NCBI GenBank assembly: GCA_903851195.1
Contig: CAINNJ010000008.1
Span: 124,001 to 188,000 of the forward strand
Origin: an uncultured Acidobacteriia bacterium
GTDB taxonomy: Bacteria > Acidobacteriota > Terriglobia > Bryobacterales > Bryobacteraceae
Direction: 5' to 3'
Length of the DNA stretch: 64,000 nucleotides
The notes under the pieces are model-generated. The model made no database searches, was not told the origin of the DNA, and worked only from the letters and a program-made list of their open reading frames with translations. Below are positions 26,585-36,152 of the stretch, piece after piece. The stretch's first letter is position 1; each line of letters opens with the position of its first letter. The position numbers and the translations under genes are program-made.

Positions 26585-29500
26585 TCAGAAAAACAGCTTG
26601 GCCGAAATCTGCAGCTGTCTCGCCCCGTACAGATTGTTGCTCGTCGAAGTCGGCGCCATGAACGCCGGATTCACCGCCAGGCAACCGTTCGTGTGGCCCG
26701 CGCAAACGCCCGACCCGGCGGCCGTATAGTTATACGCGGTCGTGTTCACTCCCAGAATGTTCGTAAAATTCAGGACGTTGAACGCCTCGCCCAAAACGCT
26801 GAAGCGAACTTTCTCGAAGATTTTGAACTCCCGGCCAATCCGGAAATCCACCGTCTTGAAGTCCGGCCCGCTGTACAGATTTCTTGTCAGCCAGGGAGCA
26901 CGTCCCCCGTTGCCCGTCCCGGAGTTGTTGACCACGGCGCCGGTCGGACCGCCATCCGGCGCGCCCGCCACGCTGCTCATATTCAGGAACGGCGTGATCG
27001 GGAATCCCGTACCCACCGTCACGATCGTCGCGAAATTAAACCCGTCCAGAATCAGCCGCGCCGGTTTCGGCAGGCTCTTCGTGAACTGCGGGAAATAGAT
27101 CGCGTTCGCCACGAACCGGTGACGCTGATCCAGATCGGAAAGCGCATATTCCAGTTTGCGGTTATTCGGATCCACCGAGTAATCCGTTCCGTTGAACGTG
27201 CCGTTGGCGCCGGCTACCTGACCGCCGTCAATCGCTTTCGCCAGCGTGTAGTTCGCCGTGAACTCCAGCCCTTTGCTCATCTGCTTGTGGAAGGTGAGCA
27301 CGAAACTGTTGTACCAGGAATTCACGTCGCTGTAGCCGGTCAGGATCGGACCGGTCGGGTCCACGCGCGAGGTATAGAAAGGAACCGAGATGGTCTGCGA
27401 AGTCGCGCCGGTCGCGCTGGTCACGTCATAAGCCTTCGTCGAGGTCGAAGGCGCAAGATTGGAATCGACGAAAATCGGCAGGCGCAGACCGCGGCTGACC
27501 ACATAACCGGCCGAAACGCTGATCGCGCCCGGCAGGCGGTGTTCCACCGTCACTTCGCCTTCATGCACCTGCGGGTTCACCCAGTTGGGCGACTGACCGC
27601 GCGTGGTGGCCGTGTTGGAACCCGGCTTGAAAGCGACCACCTGCGGCGTCAATGCGCCAGCAAACGGAGCCGTCGGCGTGGTGCCCGGCGGCGTGAAAAT
27701 CAGGTTCGGGAACGTCAGCAGCGGGCAGGTCGCCGCCGTGCAGTTGTAGGTCTGCTGGAAAGAGCCGTTTTCCACGCGCGTTGCGTAGTAGGTGCTGTTG
27801 GAAGTCTTCGCGTAGAAAATACCGTAGCCGCCGCGAACCACCGTGTTCTTGCCAACCGACCAGGCAGCGCCAATACGCGGAGCCAGTTCTTTCTTATCGA
27901 TGTGGATCGTCGACGTGTAAAGCGTGGTCAGCGGCGTCGCCGTATTCGGCTTCGGCGGCTGCGGAATCAGCTGAATGTCGTAGCGCACGCCCAGGTTCAG
28001 CGTCAGATTCGGACGGACCTTCCACGTGTCCTCGGCGAACGCGTCGAAATCGTTGTCGCGGAAATCGTCTTTGCCGACGCCGGTAACCGGATCCGTCACC
28101 TGCACGAAAGAGCCGAAGTGCCGCCCGGTCAAACCGTCGCCCAGATTGATCCCTGCAGCGTCCGCAACCCAGTTGCTGAACGCGCTGCTGCCCGTGTAAC
28201 TGTAAACGCCGCCGCCCTGGAACAGGTTGATCAGCAGTTCATGAATCGAGTTAACGTCGCCGCCGAACTTCAGCGTGTGGCGGCCGCGCGTCATCGAAAG
28301 AACGTCGGAAAACTGCAGGCGATGCTCATCGGGAAACGCGGGGCGCGGCAGCGCGTTCGGCAGTCCGTACCCGAGGGTATTCGCCACGCTGACACTCGGA
28401 CCGCCGGCATTGGCCGACGTGGTTTCCAGATCGCGCGACCACTGGAACCGGAAATTGTTGACCATCGAACTGGTCAGAATCGAATCCCAGCTCGCGACAA
28501 AAATGCGCTCATGGATGATGTTGGTGCCGTTCGCCGTCAGCGAACTGTTGGAAACCGTCGGCGACGACTGATACGAATTCAGCGCCTTGAAATTGTCCAT
28601 GTTGTAAGAAGCATTCACATGGTTCTTATCGTTGACCTGATAATCCAGTTTGCCGAAACCGACATCCAGATTCGCGTTGCGCGCATAAGAGCCCAGAATC
28701 GACTTCGCATAAGCATTCGCAGCCGCGCAAGTCGCCGTTGGAATCGCCGCCGCGCAGGTCTGCGGGAACGTCGAACTGCTCAGATAGCTGATCGGATTCA
28801 CCTTGCGCGAACCGTCGTAGGTCAGATAGTAGAAGAGTTTGTCTTTCCGGATCGGCCCGCCCACGCTGCCGCCAAACTGCTGCTGCTGGTGCGTCGGCTG
28901 CGTATAATTCCCGGCCGCCTTATTCAGCGGATCGAGCGCGTTCAGCGTCGGATACCGGAGGTAATAGAACAGATCGCCGGTCGTCGAGTTGGTCCCCGAC
29001 TTCGTCACGGCATTCACCTGTCCGCCCGCGGCCTGTCCGAACTCGGCGCTGTAATTCGCCGCGCTTACCTGAAATTCGCGAATGGAATCGAGACTGTAAA
29101 CATACGGGATTCCCGTTACCGTGCGGCCCTTGGATTCCGAGAAAAACGCCTGCTGGTTGTTCGCGCCGTCCACGGAATTGTTGTTATACAGACCGGAAAT
29201 GCCGCGGTAAGAAACCAGGCCCGTGCCGCCGTCTGTCGTGACGTTCGGCGTCAGCAGCACGAAGGCATCCCAGCGACGGCCGTTGATCGGCAGATTGCGC
29301 ACCGCGTTCTCACTCACCACCTGGGAGACTTCGGTCTTCTCCGTATCGACAACCGGCGTCTCCGCGCTTACGGTAACGGTTTCCGCGCTGGTCTGAACCA
29401 TCAGTTTGAAGTCGATGGTAAGAGTGCGGCCCACCTGCACCGCCAGGCCCTTACGTTCGGTCTTCGAAAAGCCCGCTTTGCTCACGGTCACTTCATAAGT

Positions 29501-29740
29501 GCCCGGCTTCAGAAACGGAGCGACGTAAATCCCGGACTCGTTTGTAACCATGCTCTGGTCGATTCCCGTGTCCGCGCTGTGAATCAGCACGGCGGCCGCG
29601 GGAACAACCGAACCCGAGGGATCCGTAATGCTGCCGGTAATGGCGCCGGAACCTGTTGTCTGGGCGAAGGTACCGACGCAGAAAAACGTCAGCAGAAAAG
29701 AAGACACGAATAACGACCGAAGAGGATTTCTTAACTCCAC
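26585..29740 (-). CDS. Oar-like TonB-dependent outer-membrane receptor 2
   Basis: A 1051-residue outer-membrane protein: signal peptide (about 1-26, ...FFCVGTFAQ), carboxypeptidase-regulatory-like domain at about 32-115 (GSITDPSGSVVPAAAVLI), plug-like region at about 140-245 (VRNLPINGRRWDAF, SIREFQVSAANYSAEFG) and a barrel ending SAKLFF. The start is GTG at 29738-29740, chosen because AGGAG lies 7 nt upstream. It is divergent from the purine-degradation operon, sharing a 199-base control region, so uptake of a purine-related or nitrogen-rich compound is conceivable, but the ligand cannot be told from sequence. Confidence 0.86.
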   Translation of the reverse strand: MELRNPLRSLFVSSFLLTFFCVGTFAQTTGSGAITGSITDPSGSVVPAAAVLIHSADTGIDQSMVTNESGIYVAPFLKPGTYEVTVSKAGFSKTERKGLAVQVGRTLTIDFKLMVQTSAETVTVSAETPVVDTEKTEVSQVVSENAVRNLPINGRRWDAFVLLTPNVTTDGGTGLVSYRGISGLYNNNSVDGANNQQAFFSESKGRTVTGIPYVYSLDSIREFQVSAANYSAEFGQAAGGQVNAVTKSGTNSTTGDLFYYLRYPTLNALDPLNKAAGNYTQPTHQQQQFGGSVGGPIRKDKLFYYLTYDGSRKVNPISYLSSSTFPQTCAAAIPTATCAAANAYAKSILGSYARNANLDVGFGKLDYQVNDKNHVNASYNMDNFKALNSYQSSPTVSNSSLTANGTNIIHERIFVASWDSILTSSMVNNFRFQWSRDLETTSANAGGPSVSVANTLGYGLPNALPRPAFPDEHRLQFSDVLSMTRGRHTLKFGGDVNSIHELLINLFQGGGVYSYTGSSAFSNWVADAAGINLGDGLTGRHFGSFVQVTDPVTGVGKDDFRDNDFDAFAEDTWKVRPNLTLNLGVRYDIQLIPQPPKPNTATPLTTLYTSTIHIDKKELAPRIGAAWSVGKNTVVRGGYGIFYAKTSNSTYYATRVENGSFQQTYNCTAATCPLLTFPNLIFTPPGTTPTAPFAGALTPQVVAFKPGSNTATTRGQSPNWVNPQVHEGEVTVEHRLPGAISVSAGYVVSRGLRLPIFVDSNLAPSTSTKAYDVTSATGATSQTISVPFYTSRVDPTGPILTGYSDVNSWYNSFVLTFHKQMSKGLEFTANYTLAKAIDGGQVAGANGTFNGTDYSVDPNNRKLEYALSDLDQRHRFVANAIYFPQFTKSLPKPARLILDGFNFATIVTVGTGFPITPFLNMSSVAGAPDGGPTGAVVNNSGTGNGGRAPWLTRNLYSGPDFKTVDFRIGREFKIFEKVRFSVLGEAFNVLNFTNILGVNTTAYNYTAAGSGVCAGHTNGCLAVNPAFMAPTSTSNNLYGARQLQISAKLFF

Positions 29741-29939
29741 TTTAACGCTCCTGTAAGAATCAAATTTTTATGCCGTCTCGCTAACGAGGGAGCGGCCAAA
29801 TGCAGGGGCAGAGACTTCTGAATAAGCCAGGGCGCAGCAAGCCTCGCGCGCAACTACTCTGAAAGCTTTTGACTAAGCTTAGCACGCGGGCGAAACAGGG
29901 CCTTTCGATACAACCGCGTCTCTGCTGGTAAAATCCATC
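29741..29939. promoter_or_regulatory. Divergent control region, receptor 2 / purine operon
   Basis: The 199 bases hold the Shine-Dalgarno of the receptor (29748-29752), an AT-rich patch CATAAAAAT (minus strand, about 29768-29776) as possible receptor -10, a small inverted repeat CTCG-CTAA-CGAG (29777-29788), and the TAAAAT box before xdhA. No recognised regulator-binding site. Confidence 0.45.
29929..29934 (+). promoter_or_regulatory. -10 box before xdhA, probable leaderless start
   Basis: TAAAAT ends 5 nt before the xdhA ATG at 29940, with no Shine-Dalgarno between. A TTGACT at about 29866 is too far to be its -35 box. Confidence 0.45.
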
Positions 29940-31313
29940 ATGGACGCGGACTGCGCTCAATTCCGGCTGTCACTCAACGGAACCGCCGTGCGAATTCACG
30001 GTCTGCCGCCGCAGACCACGCTGCTGGATTTCGTCCGATCCCAGGGCCTGACCGGCGCGAAGGAAGGCTGCGCCGAAGGAGAATGCGGTGCTTGTGCCGT
30101 CCTCCTGATTTCCCAGTCTCCCGGTGAAAATCGCGCGGTCTGCCGCGCCGTCAACAGCTGTCTGGTGCCCCTCCCCGCCGTCGCGGGACGCGAAGTCTTC
30201 ACCGTCGAAGGGCTGTCCGAAAACGGAACCCTGGCCGAAGTGCAGAACGCCATGGCGGCCGCAGGCGGATCCCAATGCGGATATTGCACGCCTGGCTTCG
30301 TCGTCAGTATGTTCGCGGAACAGCACCGTTGCGACCCGGACCATCGGGACCTTCACGCGCTCGGCGGAAACCTCTGCCGCTGTACCGGCTACCGTCCCAT
30401 CCGCGACGCGTTCCTGTCCCTCGGCCACACTCCCGAAGGGCGGATTCAGCAGCGCCTGCTCGAGCCCGCGTCGCCTCCCCAACGGCTGCGGTACCGGGCC
30501 AACAACGCCGGATTCTCTACCCCGCTCTCGCTGGATGAGGCCCTGCGCCTGGCAGCCGAAACGCCGGATTCCCGCTTCGTCGCCGGCAACACAGACCTCG
30601 GCGTCGTCACCAACCTCCGCGACACCCGCTTCCCGGACCTCATCAGCCTGCAAGCCGTGCCGGAGCTAAAGCACTTTACCGAAACCCCGGATGCCGTTGA
30701 AATCGGCGCGGCCCTCACCCTCACCGAAATCGGAGAACGCTGGCAGACCGCACCGCCGGTATTCCGCGAATGGCTTCCTTTATTCGCCTCGCTGCTGATC
30801 CGGAACAGCGCCACGCTTGGAGGCAATCTCGCCACCGCGTCCCCCATCGGCGACTCCGCGCCCCTGCTCCTCGCGCTCGACGCCGCAGTGCGCATCGCAT
30901 CGTTGCAGGGCGACCGCCTCATCCCCCTGACGGAATTCTTCTGCGGCTACCGGAAAACCGCGCTCAACCCCGGAGAAATCCTCTCGTCCGTCCGGATCCC
31001 GAAACCGTTCCCGCACACCGCGCGTTTCTTCAAAGTGGCGAAGCGGTCCCTCGACGACATCAGCACCGTGGCCGTGTGCATCGCAATTTCCGGCCGCGGC
31101 GCACGCATCGCTCTGGGAGGTGTCGCCGCAACGCCGCTCCGCGTCCTCGAAGCGGAGGACTTCCTGAGCAACGGCGATATAGAAGGCGCACAACAAGCCC
31201 TGGAGCACACCTTGCACCCCCTGAGCGACCACCGCGGCTCCGCGGCCTATCGCCTCGCCATGGCTAAAAGCCTCCTCGCGAAATTCCGCGCCGAACACGA
31301 GGGCCAGATCTAA
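29940..31313 (+). CDS. xdhA: Xanthine dehydrogenase, FAD and iron-sulfur subunit
   Basis: A 457-residue fusion of the small redox domains of xanthine dehydrogenase. The plant-type [2Fe-2S] domain has Cys44, Cys49, Cys52 and Cys74; the second [2Fe-2S] domain has Cys113 and Cys116 (SQCGYCTPG) plus Cys146 and Cys148 (LCRCTGYRP). An FAD-binding domain (about 190-360; RFVAGNTDLGVV, SATLGGNLATASPIGD) and a CO-dehydrogenase flavoprotein C-terminal domain follow. It passes electrons from the molybdenum subunit, encoded immediately downstream, to NAD or another acceptor. The two-subunit XdhA/XdhB arrangement is the common bacterial form. No XdhC maturation gene is in the window. First gene of the purine-degradation operon. 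Confidence 0.93.
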   Translation: MDADCAQFRLSLNGTAVRIHGLPPQTTLLDFVRSQGLTGAKEGCAEGECGACAVLLISQSPGENRAVCRAVNSCLVPLPAVAGREVFTVEGLSENGTLAEVQNAMAAAGGSQCGYCTPGFVVSMFAEQHRCDPDHRDLHALGGNLCRCTGYRPIRDAFLSLGHTPEGRIQQRLLEPASPPQRLRYRANNAGFSTPLSLDEALRLAAETPDSRFVAGNTDLGVVTNLRDTRFPDLISLQAVPELKHFTETPDAVEIGAALTLTEIGERWQTAPPVFREWLPLFASLLIRNSATLGGNLATASPIGDSAPLLLALDAAVRIASLQGDRLIPLTEFFCGYRKTALNPGEILSSVRIPKPFPHTARFFKVAKRSLDDISTVAVCIAISGRGARIALGGVAATPLRVLEAEDFLSNGDIEGAQQALEHTLHPLSDHRGSAAYRLAMAKSLLAKFRAEHEGQI

Positions 31314-33539
31314 ATGGTGCACGAAAGCGCCACCGCGCACGTCACGGGCGAAGCCCTTTACACAGACGATCTGCTCGCGCGCTTCCCCGGCCTTCTGCAC
31401 GCATGGCCTGTCCTCTCGCCGCACGCCCACGCACTCCTGCTTCATCTGAACTGCGCCCCGGCGCTCGAAGAACCGGGCGTCGTCGCCACCCTGGCCGCCG
31501 AAGATGTCCCCGGCGAAGGCAACTCCGGCGCGAACCGCCACGATGAACCTCTCTTCCCGGACGAAGTAACGTTCCACTCGCAACCCGTTGCCTGGGTTCT
31601 CGCGGATTCCCTGGAAGCGGCCAAACTCGGCGCCGCCCGCGTGGAAGCCGGGTACAAGCCTCTTCCCCACATCCTTTCCATCGCCGACGCCATCGGCGCG
31701 CAAAGCTTCCACTCCGGGCCTCACCGCATTCAGCGCGGCAACTCCACGGAAGCCATCGACGCCGCCCCCCACGCGCTTTCCGGCGAACTGCACATCGGCG
31801 GCCAGGAGCACTTCTATCTCGAAACGCAGTGCGCCATTTCAAGGCTCGATGACTCCGGCGGCATCCTCGTCGATTCCTCCACCCAGCACCCCAGCGAAAC
31901 CCAGGAAGTCGTCGCGCGGGTTCTCGGCATCCCGCGCCACCTCGTTACCGTGCAGTGCCTCCGCATGGGCGGCGCGTTCGGCGGTAAAGAAGTCCAGGCA
32001 AATCCGTGGGCGGCCATCGCGGCACTGGGCACGTGGAAAACCCAACGCCCCGTCCGTGTCCGCCTGCCACGCTGGCTCGACATGGCGCTCACCGGCAAGC
32101 GCCACCCCTTCTTCGCGAAATTCCGCGCCGGCTTCGAAGACGATGGACGCCTCCGCGGCATCGAACTGCAACTCTACTCGGACGGCGGCTGGAGCCTCGA
32201 CCTCTCCGACCCCGTCCTCTGGCGCGCCCTCTTCCACTGCGACAACGCCTACCTCATCCCCGCCCTCGACGCCACCGGCTGGGTCTGCCAGACCAACAAG
32301 ACCTCCCAAACCGCCTTCCGCGGCTTTGGCGGACCCCAGGGCATGATCGTGATCGAAGACATTCTCGATCGCATCGCGCGCCGCCTCGGACTCGCGCCGC
32401 ACCTGGTTCGCGAGCGCAACTTCTACCGCGAAGGCGATGTGACCCACTACGGCCAAACGGTGAAAGATGCGTCCCGCATCGCCCGCATCTGGGACGAACT
32501 GAAAATCTCCAGCGATTTCGACCAGCGCCGCGAAGCCATCGCCCAGTACAACCGGACGCATCGCCACACCAAACGCGGTCTCGCCATCACCCCCGTGAAA
32601 TTCGGTATCTCCTTCACCGCCACCTTCTTCAACCAGGCCGGCGCTCTGGTGCTCGTCTACCGCGATGGCAGCGTCCAGGTGAACCACGGCGGTACGGAAA
32701 TGGGTCAGGGACTGCACACCAAGATCCGGCGCATCGCCGCCGAAGCCCTGGGCGTGGATCCCGAAGCCGTCCGCATCATGACCACCAGCACCGACAAAGT
32801 CCCGAATACCTCCGCCACGGCCGCCTCCGCCGGCACGGACCTCAACGGTGCAGCGGTCTTCGACGCCTGCCGCCAGATCAAAGAACGCCTCCGCGGGGTC
32901 GAACAGGATCTCGCCGCCGAAGGACAACTGAACCTGACGTTCGCACAGCTAACGGAAGCCGCCTATCGCCGCCGCGTTTCCCTCTTCGCCCACGGTTTCT
33001 ACCGCACCCCCGATATCCACTTCGACCCCAAAACGGCCACCGGCAAACCCTTCCACTACTTCGCTTACGGCGCCGCCGTGGCCGAAGTGGAGATCGACGG
33101 CTTCACCGGCCAGAACCGTACCCTGCGCGTAGACATCCTGCAGGATGTTGGCGATTCCCTCGCGCCCGTCGTGGACCGCGGCCAGGTGGAAGGCGGCTTC
33201 ATCCAGGGCCTCGGCTGGCTGACCCTGGAAGAACTGATCTGGGACGAGAACGGTCGCCTTGCCACCGGCGGCGCGTCCACTTATAAACTGCCCTCGTGGC
33301 CCGAAATGCCGCCCGTCTTCAACGTTGCGTTCCTCTCGCGCGCCGCCGAACCGGACGTCATCCACGGCAGCAAAGCCATCGGCGAACCGCCGCTGATGCT
33401 TGCCTTCGCGGTGCGCGAGGCCATCCGCGACGCCATCGCCGCTTTCGGAGCGGACAGCCCGTCCGGCGGCGTCGTCACCCTCGATAGCCCCGCCACGCCC
33501 GAGCGAATCTTCTGGGCCTTACAGCGAGCCGCCAACTGA
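31314..33539 (+). CDS. xdhB: Xanthine dehydrogenase, molybdenum subunit
   Basis: A 741-residue molybdopterin subunit oxidising hypoxanthine and xanthine to urate. Typical motifs: ATGEALYTDD-like start (HVTGEALYTDDLL), MGGAFGGKE, TAFRGFGGPQGM, GTEMGQGLHTK, QGLGWLTLEEL and near the end AIGEPPLML, whose Glu is the catalytic base equivalent. The ATG follows the xdhA stop directly; its own stop overlaps the guanine deaminase start (TGATG). A neighbouring xanthine permease is not seen. Confidence 0.93.
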   Translation: MVHESATAHVTGEALYTDDLLARFPGLLHAWPVLSPHAHALLLHLNCAPALEEPGVVATLAAEDVPGEGNSGANRHDEPLFPDEVTFHSQPVAWVLADSLEAAKLGAARVEAGYKPLPHILSIADAIGAQSFHSGPHRIQRGNSTEAIDAAPHALSGELHIGGQEHFYLETQCAISRLDDSGGILVDSSTQHPSETQEVVARVLGIPRHLVTVQCLRMGGAFGGKEVQANPWAAIAALGTWKTQRPVRVRLPRWLDMALTGKRHPFFAKFRAGFEDDGRLRGIELQLYSDGGWSLDLSDPVLWRALFHCDNAYLIPALDATGWVCQTNKTSQTAFRGFGGPQGMIVIEDILDRIARRLGLAPHLVRERNFYREGDVTHYGQTVKDASRIARIWDELKISSDFDQRREAIAQYNRTHRHTKRGLAITPVKFGISFTATFFNQAGALVLVYRDGSVQVNHGGTEMGQGLHTKIRRIAAEALGVDPEAVRIMTTSTDKVPNTSATAASAGTDLNGAAVFDACRQIKERLRGVEQDLAAEGQLNLTFAQLTEAAYRRRVSLFAHGFYRTPDIHFDPKTATGKPFHYFAYGAAVAEVEIDGFTGQNRTLRVDILQDVGDSLAPVVDRGQVEGGFIQGLGWLTLEELIWDENGRLATGGASTYKLPSWPEMPPVFNVAFLSRAAEPDVIHGSKAIGEPPLMLAFAVREAIRDAIAAFGADSPSGGVVTLDSPATPERIFWALQRAAN

Positions 33540-34840
33540 TGGAAATCCTGCGCGCCTGCATCTTCCACACCCCGCGGAACGCCTTCGATCATCCGGACTC
33601 GCTGATCGCGCTGCCGGACGGAGGCCTGCTGACAAGCGAAGGCAAAGTGCTCGCCTGTGGGGACTTCAGCGCTGTCCGCGCAGCCTCGCCCGAAGCACCT
33701 GTTCGCGACCTCCGCGGCAGCTACCTTCTGCCCGGCTTCATCGACACCCATATTCATTTCCCCCAGGTCCGCATTTTGGGAGGCCTCGGTTACTCCCTGC
33801 TCGACTGGCTCGACCACCTGACCCTGCCCGAAGAAGCCCGCCTGTCTGACGACACCTATGCCACGGTCATCGCACGGGAATTCGTGCACCAACTCGCCGC
33901 CCACGGCACCACCACATCCCTCGTCTTCGGAGCGCATTTTGCGCCCGCCATGGCCGCGCTGTTCGAAGCCGCCGCGACATCCGGTCTGCGCGTCATCAGC
34001 GGCCTGGTTCTTGCCGACCGCCTCCTGCGCCCGGAACTGCACGTCACTCCGGAACAGGCCTTCGAAGCCTCAAAATTACTCCTCGGTCGCTACCACGGCC
34101 ACGGCCGGATCCGCTACGCCGTGATCCCGCGATTCGCGTTATCCGCCAGCGAGCCGATGCTCGAAGTCTGCCACACCCTGCTGCGCGAAAACCCCACGCT
34201 GCACTTCACCTCGCACATCAACGAGAATCCGCTCGAAGTCACCGAGGTCGCGCGCCTCTTCCCGTGGGCTGCCGATTACCTCGCCGTCTACGAACGCTTC
34301 GGACTCATCGGCCGCCGCTCCGTCCTCGCCCACAACGTTCAGGCAACCGCCCCCGAACTGCACCGCCTCGCCGCCAGCCAGTGTTCCATCGCGCACTGCC
34401 CGGCGAGCAACGCAGCCCTGGGCAGTGGCATCTTTCCCATGCGCCGTCACCTCGAAGCGCGAGTCCATTTCGCCCTCGGCACGGACGTCGGTGGCGGCAC
34501 CGGCTTCGGCATGATGAAGGAAGCGCTGCTCGCCTATCTGCTGCAGCGAGTCGCGCCGGATCCCCTCACCCTCAGCCCCGCGCAGATGCTCTACCTCGCC
34601 ACAAGAGCCGGCGCGGAAGCCCTGGCACTCGACGAAACCCTCGGCGATTTCACCCCCGGAAAATCCGCGGACTTCGTCTGCCTGAATCCCCCCGGCGACT
34701 CTGCATTGGCCGGCGTGCTCAGGCGCCTCGAAGATCCCGAACGAATCCTCGCCGCCATCCTGACCATGGCGGGCCCCGAAACCATCCGTGAAGTCCGCGT
34801 CGCCGGAGACCTGATCTTTGAAAATCAACTCACTCACTAA
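33539..34840 (+). CDS. guaD: Guanine deaminase
   Basis: A 433-residue zinc amidohydrolase converting guanine to xanthine and ammonia, feeding the adjacent xanthine dehydrogenase. Metal ligands of the amidohydrolase fold: His71 and His73 (DTHIHFPQ), His226 with Glu229 (SHINEN), His265 (LAHN) and Asp316 (GTDVGGG). The DTHIHFPQ and DVGGG forms are those of GuaD rather than cytosine or adenosine deaminases. Start fixed by the TGATG overlap with xdhB; its end overlaps uraD by 23 nt. Confidence 0.92.
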   Translation: MEILRACIFHTPRNAFDHPDSLIALPDGGLLTSEGKVLACGDFSAVRAASPEAPVRDLRGSYLLPGFIDTHIHFPQVRILGGLGYSLLDWLDHLTLPEEARLSDDTYATVIAREFVHQLAAHGTTTSLVFGAHFAPAMAALFEAAATSGLRVISGLVLADRLLRPELHVTPEQAFEASKLLLGRYHGHGRIRYAVIPRFALSASEPMLEVCHTLLRENPTLHFTSHINENPLEVTEVARLFPWAADYLAVYERFGLIGRRSVLAHNVQATAPELHRLAASQCSIAHCPASNAALGSGIFPMRRHLEARVHFALGTDVGGGTGFGMMKEALLAYLLQRVAPDPLTLSPAQMLYLATRAGAEALALDETLGDFTPGKSADFVCLNPPGDSALAGVLRRLEDPERILAAILTMAGPETIREVRVAGDLIFENQLTH

Positions 34841-35300
34841 GGAAGAATTCGTCTCGGCGCTGGGCTGGATATTCGAGCACTCCCCCTGGGTGGCGGAACG
34901 CGCCTGGGCCGGCCGCCCTTTCCAGTCTCGCGAGGAACTCCACGCCCACTTGACGCAAATCGTCGCAAAGGCCAGCTACGAGGAACAACTGGCCTTACTC
35001 CGCGCGCATCCCGACCTCGGCACGAAAGCTCAAGTCAGCCCCATTTCCGCCCGGGAGCAAGCAGGCGTCGGACTCGACAACCTCACCGAATCCGAATATG
35101 AGCACCTCTTACAACTGAATGCCGAATACAAATCCCGCTTCGGCTTCCCGTTTCTCTATGCCGTGAAGGGCAGTGATAAATTTCAAATACTGGCGGCGCT
35201 GGAACGGCGGCTCCAATCGTCGCCGGAGACCGAATTTCAAACCGCCCTCGAACAGGTTTACCGGATCGCGCTCTTCCGGCTGGAAAATACGAACTTATGA
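34818..35300 (+). CDS. uraD: OHCU decarboxylase
   Basis: A 160-residue all-helical enzyme decarboxylating 2-oxo-4-hydroxy-4-carboxy-5-ureidoimidazoline to S-allantoin, which prevents racemic breakdown. The signature HPDLG (64-68) contains catalytic His64, and SREQAGVGLD-type sequence (SAREQAGVGLDNLTESEYEHL) follows, as in the family. The ATG lies within guaD and the stop overlaps the urate oxidase start (ATGA), so expression is coupled to both. Cytoplasmic; no peroxisome-like tag or signal. Confidence 0.93.
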   Translation: MKINSLTKEEFVSALGWIFEHSPWVAERAWAGRPFQSREELHAHLTQIVAKASYEEQLALLRAHPDLGTKAQVSPISAREQAGVGLDNLTESEYEHLLQLNAEYKSRFGFPFLYAVKGSDKFQILAALERRLQSSPETEFQTALEQVYRIALFRLENTNL

Positions 35301-36151
35301 ACAACTTCGCAAGCGGTCCGAAACAGAGTTACTACGGCAAAGGCGATGTCATCGCCTACCGCCTGCTGCGGGAAGGTCAGCAGGCCGCCAATGAAAGTCC
35401 GGTCTTCGGCGTCAATGCAAAAATCCTGATCTACGGCGACGCCTTCTGGCCCACTTACACCACCGGCGACAACACCGGTCTCATCGCCACGGACTCAATG
35501 AAGAATTTCATCCAGCGCGAGACCCTCAAGTTCACGGGTTACGATCTGGAGTCTTACTGTCAGTTCCTCGCCTCGAAGTTCCTGAGCATCTACCCGCAAG
35601 CCACCGGCGTGCAACTCTCCGCCGAAGAAATCCCGTATGATCTGCTGGCCGGCGCATGGCAGCCCGGCGGCCCGGAACGCGCCCATGCCTGCATCGAACT
35701 GGTGCGCGACGGCGAAGCCATTCAGACGGCCGAAGCGCGTTCCGGCATCGGCGGCTTCCGCCTGCTCCGTCTGAACGGCAGCGCCTTCAAGGGCTTTGTG
35801 CGCGACGAGTACACCACACTCCCCGACATCGCCAACCGCCCGCTCCACATGTGGCTCGATCTCGACTGGACCTACACCAGCACGGACGCCGCCTTCAGCA
35901 GCGGCCTGATCACGAAACAGGTCCGCAAAGCCGTGCACGAAGTCTTCGGCAACTTCACTTCGGGCAGCATCCAGCAGATCATTTATCAGATCGGCGAGAA
36001 GATGCTGGCCACCATCCCGGCCATTGCCGAAATCCGCCTCGAAGCCAACAACCGCACCTGGGATACTATCGCCGAACAGGGCGATTCGATCGGCGTTTAC
36101 ACCGATGCCCGGCCTCCGTACGGCTGCCTGGGCCTCACAATGAAGAGGTAG
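35297..36151 (+). CDS. Urate oxidase (uricase)
   Basis: A 284-residue cofactor-free uricase turning urate and O2 into 5-hydroxyisourate and H2O2. The catalytic Lys-Thr pair is visible: Lys15 (YYGKGDV) and Thr65 (ATDSMKN). The two tandem T-fold halves (about 10-140 and 150-284) match normal length. The ending LTMKR lacks a targeting signal, as expected for a bacterial cytoplasmic enzyme. ATGA overlap with uraD. Its H2O2 is relevant to the AhpD-like protein at the end of the operon. Confidence 0.93.
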   Translation: MNNFASGPKQSYYGKGDVIAYRLLREGQQAANESPVFGVNAKILIYGDAFWPTYTTGDNTGLIATDSMKNFIQRETLKFTGYDLESYCQFLASKFLSIYPQATGVQLSAEEIPYDLLAGAWQPGGPERAHACIELVRDGEAIQTAEARSGIGGFRLLRLNGSAFKGFVRDEYTTLPDIANRPLHMWLDLDWTYTSTDAAFSSGLITKQVRKAVHEVFGNFTSGSIQQIIYQIGEKMLATIPAIAEIRLEANNRTWDTIAEQGDSIGVYTDARPPYGCLGLTMKR

Positions 36152-36152
36152 A

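Noticed and set aside
29777-29788. CTCG-CTAA-CGAG inverted repeat as an operator for the purine operon
   Set aside because: Only 4-bp arms and no matching copy noticed elsewhere; too short to claim.
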